A stretch of 5,068 bases of DNA. Origin: an uncultured Eggerthellaceae bacterium. GTDB taxonomy: Bacteria > Actinomycetota > Coriobacteriia > Coriobacteriales > Eggerthellaceae. This document shows positions 1 to 4,775 of this stretch, one piece after another. Within the stretch, counting starts at the first letter, position 1. Each line of letters begins with the position of its first letter. Location: contig CANRPV010000105.1 in NCBI GenBank assembly GCA_947632575.1, positions 1 to 5,068 on the forward strand. The letters are read 5' to 3'. The notes beneath the pieces are model-generated. The model saw only the letters and a program-made list of their open reading frames with translations, did not search any database and was not told the DNA's origin. A program made the translations under genes and the position numbers.

Positions 1-1
1 G

Positions 2-586
2 GCTGAGATTGGCTGCAAATACTGCATCGTCGGCCATTCTGAGCGACGCACCATTTTGGGTGAGACCAATGAGGATGTAAACCTTAAGGCTAAAGCCCTC
101 ATGGCGGGTCACATCATTCCTATCGTGTGCGTCGGTGAGTCCCTTGCCATTCGCGACGACGGCAAGCATGTCGAGTTCGTCTTGGCGCAGCTTCGTGCTT
201 CTCTGGCGGGCATCGATGTGACCGATCCTGAGACCCTGGTGATCGCCTATGAGCCGATCTGGGCGATCGGTACCGGTCGTACGGCAACGCCCGAGCAGGC
301 CGAGGAGATGTGCAAGGCTATTCGTGATGAATTGGCTGCGATGTATTCCGAGGAAATCGCCGATAAGATGTATGTTCTTTACGGCGGTTCCATGAATAGC
401 GGCAATGCCGATCTGCTGCTTTCCGAGGAGAACATCGATGGCGGCCTTATCGGCGGTGCTAGCCTTGATGCTAAGAAATTCATCGACATCATCGATATCG
501 CGGTCAAGAAATACGAAGCAGCTGCGGCTCAAGTGATTGAAAACTACGATCCGGTATTGGATGAAGTAATCGAACCCGAGGCTTAA
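2..586 (+). CDS. tpiA: Triosephosphate isomerase, 3' part (N-terminus outside window)
   Basis: This enzyme interconverts dihydroxyacetone phosphate and glyceraldehyde 3-phosphate in cytosolic glycolysis. The reading frame is open from the left edge, so about 83 N-terminal residues, including the catalytic Lys, are missing. Visible family marks are IVGHSERR with the electrophilic His (codon 35-37), AYEPIWAIGTG with the catalytic Glu (codon 251-253) and the mobile loop after it, and the phosphate-gripping YGGSMNSGNA and GGLIGGASL near the end. The TTG at 56 lies inside the conserved region and is not a start. Aligned by the catalytic His (residue 95 in E. coli), the complete protein would be about 277 residues. 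The usual length is near 250-255, because an Ala- and Glu-rich tail of about 20 residues follows the last helix. Two tandem TAA stops end the gene, and gpmI starts 13 bases later, which suggests co-transcription and translational proximity. Identity is clear. Confidence 0.97.
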   Translation, partial: AEIGCKYCIVGHSERRTILGETNEDVNLKAKALMAGHIIPIVCVGESLAIRDDGKHVEFVLAQLRASLAGIDVTDPETLVIAYEPIWAIGTGRTATPEQAEEMCKAIRDELAAMYSEEIADKMYVLYGGSMNSGNADLLLSEENIDGGLIGGASLDAKKFIDIIDIAVKKYEAAAAQVIENYDPVLDEVIEPEA

Positions 587-587
587 T

Positions 588-592
588 AAGGA
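588..592 (+). promoter_or_regulatory. Shine-Dalgarno of gpmI
   Basis: AAGGA sits 7 bases before the ATG at 600 and overlaps the second tandem stop codon of tpiA. It supports 600 rather than the in-frame ATG at 660 as the main gpmI start. Confidence 0.75.
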
Positions 593-599
593 CTCAACT

Positions 600-2186
600 A
601 TGGCTTCAAGCTCAAACAGTGCGCAACGACATCCAGAGCGAGGGGAGCTTCGGCTCCCCATGGCTCTTATCATCATGGATGGCTTTGGCCTCGATGAACC
701 TACGGAAGGAAACGCCATCGCTCAAGCGAACACCCCTGTGCTCGACGGTCTCTTTGAGACCTGCCCTTGGGTGACGCTCGAGGCAAGTGGGGAAGCGGTG
801 GGCTTGCCTGCCGGCCAAATGGGCAATTCCGAGGTGGGCCATCTCAATATTGGAGCTGGCCGGGTGGTCTATCAAGAGCTTACCCGGATCAATAAGGCCT
901 GCGTGGATGGCTCCATCATCACCAATGAGAAGATTCAGGAGTCCTTTGAATGGGCTAAAAAGCCCGGCGCCGCCCTGCATCTGATGGGCCTTCTTTCCGA
1001 CGGTGGGGTCCACTCGAACAATGTCCATCTCTATGCGCTCATCAGAGGGGCCATCGAGGCTGGGGTAAAAGACGTTCGAGTCCACTGTTTCATGGATGGC
1101 CGTGATGTGCCGCCACGCAGCGGAGCTCGCTATGTCCAAGAGCTTTTGGATGTGATCGGTGAGATCAAAGCCAAATCCCCTGAGGCCGTCAATATCTCCA
1201 TCGCATCACTTTCTGGTCGCTACTATGCGATGGATCGTGACAACCGCTGGGAGCGGGTTCAGAAAGCCTACGAGACCATTGTCGAGGGTGCCAATTATCA
1301 GGATGTTTCCGCTGTGTCGGCCATGGAGTCCTCCTATACCCAAGACATCACCGATGAATTCATCGTACCGGTGGCCTTCAGCGATCGGGGTATGAAGGAT
1401 GGTGACGCTGTCATCTTCTTCAATTTCCGACCTGATCGGGCTCGTGAGATCACGCGGGCTATCACCGCGCAGAGTTTTGATGGCTTTGATCGTAAAAAGG
1501 TTCCGCATGTCTACTTTGTCTGCCTGACGGAATATGATCCGGAGCTCAACGCGTCTATCGCCTTTGAGAAAGAATTTCCTGAAAACGTCCTGGCGGATGT
1601 TATCGCCCAGGAAGGGCTGAGCCAGTATCACATTGCCGAGACCGAGAAATACGCCCATGTGACCTTCTTTCTCAATGGCGGGCGCGAGGAGGCCAAAGAG
1701 GGGGAGAGCCGTACGCTCATTCCGTCTCCGAAAGTTGCCACCTATGATCTGCAGCCAGAGATGAGCGAGCCGGAGGTGGCGGCCACCCTCAGCGAGGCCA
1801 TCAAAGAGGATGCCGCAGACTTTTATATCGTAAACTTCGCCAACTGCGATATGGTGGGTCACACGGGAATTCTCGAGGCGGCGATAAGGGCCGTCGAGGC
1901 GGTGGATTCAGGTGTTGGGCTTGTGCTTGATGCCGTTAAGGAAAAAGGTGGAGTCGCCTTCGTCACGGCTGATCATGGCAACGCCGACAAGATGATCGCC
2001 GATGATGGCAGTCCCCATACGGCTCACACGACGGCGTTGGTGCCCTTTATCCTTGCGGATTATTCGGGAGATGGGCTTAAGCTGAGTGGTGAAGCTGGTA
2101 GATTGGCCGATATCGCACCTACCATGCTGGCTGCCGCCAAGATCCCTGCGCCTCAGGAGATGGAAGGAAAAAGCCTTCTCGCATGA
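600..2186 (+). CDS. gpmI: 2,3-bisphosphoglycerate-independent phosphoglycerate mutase
   Basis: This enzyme interconverts 3-phosphoglycerate and 2-phosphoglycerate without a bisphosphoglycerate cofactor, using two Mn2+ and a phosphoserine intermediate in the alkaline-phosphatase fold. Its 528 residues compare with about 510 for the family. The key residues align with the Bacillus stearothermophilus enzyme at a near-constant offset of 14-15. They are metal ligand Asp27 in MDGFG, nucleophile Ser77 in GQMGNSEVGHLNIGAGR, His138, Arg168-Asp169 in MDGRD, Arg207 and Arg213, Arg277 and Arg280 in NFRPDR, Lys350, Asp417 and His421 in CDMVGHTG, Asp458-His459 in TADHG, and His476 in PHTAHTT. All are present, so the enzyme should be active. 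The first ~15 residues are an extra, polar extension. ATG 600 is chosen for its Shine-Dalgarno, but ATG 660 (residue 21), next to the start of the fold, is a possible second start and is preceded by a strong hairpin. The gene follows tpiA closely in the same glycolytic operon. Confidence 0.98.
   Translation: MASSSNSAQRHPERGELRLPMALIIMDGFGLDEPTEGNAIAQANTPVLDGLFETCPWVTLEASGEAVGLPAGQMGNSEVGHLNIGAGRVVYQELTRINKACVDGSIITNEKIQESFEWAKKPGAALHLMGLLSDGGVHSNNVHLYALIRGAIEAGVKDVRVHCFMDGRDVPPRSGARYVQELLDVIGEIKAKSPEAVNISIASLSGRYYAMDRDNRWERVQKAYETIVEGANYQDVSAVSAMESSYTQDITDEFIVPVAFSDRGMKDGDAVIFFNFRPDRAREITRAITAQSFDGFDRKKVPHVYFVCLTEYDPELNASIAFEKEFPENVLADVIAQEGLSQYHIAETEKYAHVTFFLNGGREEAKEGESRTLIPSPKVATYDLQPEMSEPEVAATLSEAIKEDAADFYIVNFANCDMVGHTGILEAAIRAVEAVDSGVGLVLDAVKEKGGVAFVTADHGNADKMIADDGSPHTAHTTALVPFILADYSGDGLKLSGEAGRLADIAPTMLAAAKIPAPQEMEGKSLLA
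642..659 (+). promoter_or_regulatory. Perfect UUCG-tetraloop hairpin inside the gpmI 5' coding region
   Basis: GGGGAGC, TTCG, GCTCCCC form a perfect 7-bp stem closed by C-G around a UUCG loop, the class of exceptionally stable RNA tetraloops. It ends on the base before an in-frame ATG at 660. No T-run follows, so it is not an intrinsic terminator. It lies within the poorly conserved N-terminal extension of GpmI. A role in translation or mRNA processing is inference. Confidence 0.6.
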
Positions 2187-2210
2187 TTTTGCATGATTTC
2201 GTGCGATTTC
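2181..2210 (+). repeat. Three degenerate 10-bp tandem repeats across the gpmI stop
   Basis: Three consecutive 10-mers read GCATGATTTT, GCATGATTTC and GTGCGATTTC. The first contains the gpmI TGA stop (2184-2186). The next bases, TTGCGTGAGC, may be a further decayed copy and also supply the candidate -35 of the secG promoter. This may be simple local duplication. Confidence 0.5.
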
Positions 2211-2239
2211 TTGCGTGAGCATTTTTCATAGTCTATACT
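2211..2239 (+). promoter_or_regulatory. Candidate promoter for secG and tRNA-Leu
   Basis: A -35-like TTGCGT (2211-2216) is followed after 17 bases by TATACT (2234-2239), one mismatch from the TATAAT consensus. Transcription would begin near 2246, leaving a leader of about 40 bases before secG. No intrinsic terminator separates gpmI from secG, so read-through from the glycolytic operon is also possible. Confidence 0.55.
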
Positions 2240-2269
2240 TAGCAACTTGTCTATCGATATAAACTAGCT

Positions 2270-2275
2270 GGAAAG
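2270..2275 (+). promoter_or_regulatory. Shine-Dalgarno of secG
   Basis: GGAAAG followed by more purines lies 11 bases before TTG 2287. No ATG or GTG in the secG frame lies between this site and the first transmembrane helix, so the purine block supports the TTG start. Confidence 0.5.
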
Positions 2276-2286
2276 AAGCGTGTGAT

Positions 2287-2541
2287 TTGACTCCGCTCTT
2301 AATTATTTTCATAGTCCTGTTGGTGCTTTCCGGCATCGGACTGGTTATCTTTATTCTGTTGCACTCGGGTAAAGGCACCGGCCTGTCGGATATGATCGCA
2401 AGCTCGGTCTATTCAACCCAGACAGGAACCAGTATTATTGAGAAAAACTTGGATCGCATCACCATCGTGCTTGCCATTGTCTTTATCGTGTCTTTGTTGG
2501 TGTTGATGATCATTTATCCTCATGGAAGCATTTCTTCCTAA
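2287..2541 (+). CDS. secG: Preprotein translocase subunit SecG
   Basis: SecG is the small membrane subunit of the SecYEG protein-export channel, which assists SecA-driven translocation. The 84-residue product has the family layout. A first transmembrane helix (about residues 3-25) is followed by a loop with the diagnostic HSGKGTGLSDMI segment (residues 26-37), then polar residues to about 56, and a second transmembrane helix (about 57-77) with a short tail. Length is typical for the family (70-110). The start is TTG; no ATG or GTG in frame precedes the first helix, and any later start would cut into it. The gene follows gpmI by 100 bases and precedes tRNA-Leu(GAG) by 56 bases without an obvious terminator, so the tRNA may be cut from a secG transcript. 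Confidence 0.93.
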   Translation: MTPLLIIFIVLLVLSGIGLVIFILLHSGKGTGLSDMIASSVYSTQTGTSIIEKNLDRITIVLAIVFIVSLLVLMIIYPHGSISS

Positions 2542-2558
2542 GAGGGCTTTTCTTTTGG

Positions 2559-2564
2559 TAGAAT
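2559..2564 (+). promoter_or_regulatory. Possible -10 box for tRNA-Leu
   Basis: TAGAAT matches TATAAT at 5 of 6 positions and would start transcription near 2571, about 27 bases before the tRNA. No convincing -35 is present; the best is TTCCTA at 2535-2540, 3 of 6 matches. The site is therefore weak, and expression from the secG promoter is equally likely. Confidence 0.25.
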
Positions 2565-2597
2565 AGGCGACAGCTTTTTTACGAAAGGTTTTTATTG

Positions 2598-2687
2598 GTC
2601 GGAGTGGTGGAACGGCAGACACGCTAGCTTGAGGTGCTAGTGCCCACAATATCGGGTGTGCGGGTTCAAATCCCGCCTCCGACACCA
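2598..2687 (+). tRNA. tRNA-Leu(GAG)
   Basis: This is a class II tRNA of 90 bases including an encoded CCA (2685-2687). The acceptor stem GTCGGAG (2598-2604) pairs fully with CTCCGAC (2677-2683), with discriminator A as expected for Leu. The anticodon stem CTAGC/GCTAG encloses the loop TTGAGGT, giving anticodon GAG (2631-2633) for CUC and CUU codons. A long variable arm with a CCC/GGG stem follows, then a T arm GCGGG-TTCAAAT-CCCGC. It lies directly downstream of secG. Confidence 0.97.
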
Positions 2688-2694
2688 GAAACTC

Positions 2695-2722
2695 AGAGGT
2701 CTTCCAACGGAAGGCCTCTTTT
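2695..2722 (+). terminator. Intrinsic terminator after tRNA-Leu
   Basis: AGAGGTCTTCC (2695-2705) pairs with GGAAGGCCTCT (2709-2719). This is an 11-bp stem with one G-T pair and a 3-base loop, followed by a short T-run ending at 2722. It begins 8 bases after the tRNA CCA end and closes the secG/tRNA-Leu unit, so the next gene probably has its own promoter. Confidence 0.85.
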
Positions 2723-2747
2723 GCACTATGGGTCGAATGGATAGATT

Positions 2748-4361
2748 TTGACTGCTGAGAGCACAACAAGGTCGGCCTATATTCATGGCGTGAGACGAGT
2801 ACTCTGGATCGTCTTGATTCTCAATGTTATCGTGGCCGGTGCGAAATTCGTGTTCGGTCTGGCTACGGGTTCAAGTGCCATCCAAGCGGACGGCATCCAT
2901 TCTTTCTTCGATTCATTTGGAAACGTGGTGGCGCTGGTAAGCATCGCTATGGCCGCACGCCCTGCCGATTCAGGTCACCCTTACGGCTACGCGAAGTTCG
3001 AGACCTATGGTAGTCTCATCATTGGCCTGATGCTTTTGTTCGCGGCCTTTCAGGTCGGTTCTGAGGCCGTCACGCGGCTCATGGAGCAGCGTTTCACCGC
3101 TAGCGTGGGTCCATTGTCATTTGTGGTGATGATCGCCACCCTCTGCGTCAACATATTCGTCGCCTCCTATGAGCATCGGGTGGGCAAGCGCATGGGAAGT
3201 GAAATACTTAAGGCTGATGCTCGTCACACCTTTTCCGATGTTTGGGTGACCTTGGGTGTTATAGTCGGTCTCATTCTTGTAGCCGTGGGCATTCCGGCGG
3301 CTGACCCGGTTATGGCTCTTCTCGTTACCGTGGCCATACTCATTTCAGCTTTAGAAGTCTTTAAAGCGGCCTTTGATACCCTCTCCGACAAATCACGTAT
3401 TCCGGAAAGCGCCATAGTTCACCGAGCCGAGTCTATCGACGGAGTCACCAACGTGCACCGGGTGCGTACCCGTGGCACCGAATCTGAAGTCTTCTGCGAT
3501 CTGCATATACGAGTGGCCTCCGATATGAGCATCCGGGATGCCCATGCATGCGCAGACAAGGTGGAAGAGGCGCTCAAGGCGGAATTTCCCTCTCTCAGAG
3601 AGGTTCTTATTCATATCGAACCTCAGCGGGAGCCTGATTGTAAGGTCGCCTTTTTTGATGTGGGTTCGACGCTTATCTATCCACATCCCGAGGAAAGCGC
3701 TGTTGTCATAAGAGAGGCTCATGAACTCGGTATCGACCTTGACCCTGATGAGGTCTGCGAGAAGATGAAGACCGCTGATGAGCTCTTTAAACGCCTGTCT
3801 GAGGAAGATTCTGACGCATGGGCTTCAGATAAGCGCATCACGGAGCTTTGGATCCATAAGTATCTGACGCTTCTTGAGAGTCTTGGAATCGAGAACCAAG
3901 CCCAGCGTTTGGCCTATCGCATCCACCGTAGCTATCAAAATCCTGACCATTGGGCGCTTTATGACGATGTGCTCACGTGCTTGAACGACTTAAAATCCCA
4001 CGGCGTTCGCCTTGCCGTCGTTTCAAACTGGGATGCGAATTTATCCCATCTTCTTAAGGGATTGGGGCTTAGCGATTATTTTGAGACATTTGTTATCTCT
4101 TCTGAAGTGGGCTATGCGAAGCCACGCGAAGAGATATTCCGAGAAGCCCTAGATCGTATGGGTGTTCACTCGGGAGATGCCGTTCATATTGGGGATTTGC
4201 CTGGCGCTGACGGAGCCTCACAAAAGATCGGCATTACGACCATTCTCATAGATCGCAAGGATAAGTATGCGACAAGCGATCTTATCCGCGTGAAAAGTCT
4301 GGAGGATGTGGGACCGTTGTTGAGAGCTTGGAGGCGACGCCCGGATTCGAACCGGGGGTGA
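2748..4361 (+). CDS. CDF cation efflux transporter fused to a HAD-like domain
   Basis: This single 537-residue frame joins two domains. Residues ~15-293 are a cation diffusion facilitator. Six transmembrane segments lie at about 17-38, 42-68, 88-111, 121-141, 160-180 and 185-209. A metal site of the HxxxD/HxxxD type is formed by His51 and Asp55 in TM2 and His160 and Asp164 in TM5. HPYGYAKFE (77-85) follows TM2. The cytosolic domain keeps His237, His253, His266 and His289 at the spacing of the E. coli FieF metal ligands. HD-HD sites are typical of zinc exporters, so efflux of Zn2+ or a similar ion by proton antiport is likely. Residues ~298-527 are a HAD domain with an alpha-helical cap. Motif I is FFDVGSTL (Asp304), motif II VVSNWD (Ser426), motif III Lys458 in YAKP and motif IV HIGDLPGAD (Asp483, Asp488). 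The usual second Asp of motif I is Gly306, so phosphatase activity is uncertain. Start TTG 2748 directly follows a frame stop (2742) and has a poor Shine-Dalgarno; GTG 2790 is the alternative. The stop lies inside antisense tRNA-Cys. Confidence 0.9.
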   Translation: MTAESTTRSAYIHGVRRVLWIVLILNVIVAGAKFVFGLATGSSAIQADGIHSFFDSFGNVVALVSIAMAARPADSGHPYGYAKFETYGSLIIGLMLLFAAFQVGSEAVTRLMEQRFTASVGPLSFVVMIATLCVNIFVASYEHRVGKRMGSEILKADARHTFSDVWVTLGVIVGLILVAVGIPAADPVMALLVTVAILISALEVFKAAFDTLSDKSRIPESAIVHRAESIDGVTNVHRVRTRGTESEVFCDLHIRVASDMSIRDAHACADKVEEALKAEFPSLREVLIHIEPQREPDCKVAFFDVGSTLIYPHPEESAVVIREAHELGIDLDPDEVCEKMKTADELFKRLSEEDSDAWASDKRITELWIHKYLTLLESLGIENQAQRLAYRIHRSYQNPDHWALYDDVLTCLNDLKSHGVRLAVVSNWDANLSHLLKGLGLSDYFETFVISSEVGYAKPREEIFREALDRMGVHSGDAVHIGDLPGADGASQKIGITTILIDRKDKYATSDLIRVKSLEDVGPLLRAWRRRPDSNRG

Positions 4362-4402
4362 AGGCTTTGCAGGCCTCTGCCTTACCACTTGGCCACGTCG
4401 CC
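4329..4402 (-). tRNA. tRNA-Cys(GCA)
   Basis: Read on the minus strand from 4402, the acceptor GGCGACG (4402-4396) pairs with CGTCGCC (4339-4333), followed by discriminator U and an encoded CCA (4331-4329). The anticodon loop CTGCAAA gives GCA (4370-4368), and the T loop is TTCGAAT. Length is 74 bases. Its 3' 33 bases overlap, antisense, the end of the CDF-HAD gene. It lies 58 bases downstream of tRNA-Gly and probably shares its transcript. Confidence 0.97.
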
Positions 4403-4424
4403 CCGAAAAGACCGATTATGAAAG

Positions 4425-4450
4425 AGGCCGGCCAACACATTGACCGGCCT
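4425..4450 (-). other. Hairpin in the tRNA-Gly/tRNA-Cys spacer
   Basis: AGGCCGG (4425-4431) pairs with CCGGCCT (4444-4450). Two more pairs lie inside after one mismatch, and the loop is ACACAT. On the minus strand the stem is followed by CTTTC, not a true T-run, so it is at best a weak terminator between the two tRNAs. A role in pre-tRNA processing is equally possible. Confidence 0.45.
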
Positions 4451-4460
4451 GTATCATCAA

Positions 4461-4536
4461 TGGAGCGGACAACGGGGTTCGAACCCGCGACCCCCACCTT
4501 GGCAAGGTGGTGCTCTACCAGCTGAGCCATGTCCGC
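4461..4536 (-). tRNA. tRNA-Gly(GCC)
   Basis: Read on the minus strand from 4536, the acceptor GCGGACA (4536-4530) pairs with TGTCCGC (4471-4465), with discriminator U and an encoded CCA (4463-4461). The anticodon stem CCACC/GGTGG encloses TTGCCAA, giving anticodon GCC (4503-4501) for GGC and GGU codons. The T arm is GCGGG-TTCGAAC-CCCGT. Length is 76 bases. It is the first gene of a minus-strand unit with tRNA-Cys. Confidence 0.97.
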
Positions 4537-4551
4537 ATCGCGAGGTTCAAT

Positions 4552-4578
4552 ATTATAGGAAGACCCACGTCCATGCAA
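4552..4578 (-). promoter_or_regulatory. Promoter of the tRNA-Gly/tRNA-Cys unit
   Basis: On the minus strand a perfect TATAAT (4557-4552) lies 15 bases before the mature tRNA-Gly 5' end. The best -35 is TTGCAT (4578-4573) at a short 15-base spacing. Transcription would begin near 4545. Confidence 0.65.
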
Positions 4579-4621
4579 GAAAAAAATCGGGCTTTTTCTT
4601 TCATGGGATTTACGCTTATCG

Positions 4622-4655
4622 GTTTGAGTGGGGAAATGCATCGATGTATCCCAAA
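4622..4655. promoter_or_regulatory. Imperfect palindrome upstream of the RiPP-like gene, possible operator
   Basis: The core CATCGATG (4639-4646) is a perfect palindrome. It extends through a G-T pair and two A-T pairs. After a 2-base bulge, GGG (4631-4633) pairs with CCC (4650-4652), and the outer TTTG and CAAA mirror each other imperfectly. It ends about 75 bases upstream of the -10 box at 4731. A regulator site is inference only. Confidence 0.3.
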
Positions 4656-4730
4656 TCGTCCTGAATGTCGGATTTTCACTGCGCAGCGCTTGTTTTCTCA
4701 TGAGTGCAGCATAGGCCTCTTTGCCATCCA

Positions 4731-4736
4731 TATAAT
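4731..4736 (+). promoter_or_regulatory. -10 box of the RiPP-like gene
   Basis: A perfect TATAAT would place the transcript start near 4743, about 33 bases before the ATG at 4776. No recognisable -35 lies 16-18 bases upstream, and no TGn extension precedes the box. This pattern is common in activator-dependent promoters. Confidence 0.5.
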
Positions 4737-4760
4737 GAACTCATGGCGGTTTTACACTCC

Positions 4761-4770
4761 AAGGAAGGAA
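4761..4770 (+). promoter_or_regulatory. Strong Shine-Dalgarno of the RiPP-like gene
   Basis: AAGGAAGGAA, with a doubled AGGA-type core, lies just upstream of ATG 4776 (7 bases from AAGG at 4765-4768). It fixes the start and is the strongest ribosome binding site in the window. Confidence 0.75.
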
Positions 4771-4775
4771 GAGCC

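Larger units (their letters stand above)
4537..4775. other. Divergent intergenic region between the tRNA unit and the RiPP-like gene
   Basis: This 239-base stretch holds no gene I can support. It contains the minus-strand tRNA promoter at its left end. Next comes an A-rich/T-rich 8-bp inverted repeat (4577-4584 with 4593-4600), and then an imperfect palindrome centred on CATCGATG (4639-4646). The plus-strand promoter and ribosome binding site of the gene at 4776 lie at the right end. Short reading frames that cross it run into tRNA antisense sequence and look incidental. Confidence 0.6.

Noticed and set aside
612..2222. Long minus-strand frames opposite gpmI
   Set aside because: They are shadows of a strongly conserved, complete GpmI and show no domain features of their own.
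4577..4600. A-rich/T-rich inverted repeat as a bidirectional terminator
   Set aside because: The 8-bp stem is almost entirely A-T and would be weak, and no transcript is known to need termination there. It may just be the AT-rich upstream element of the tRNA promoter.
4282..4731. Minus-strand frame of 149 codons beginning MDGKEAYAALMRK
   Set aside because: It runs through both tRNA genes in its second half and has no convincing ribosome binding site. Its first ~35 residues look protein-like but match nothing I recognise.
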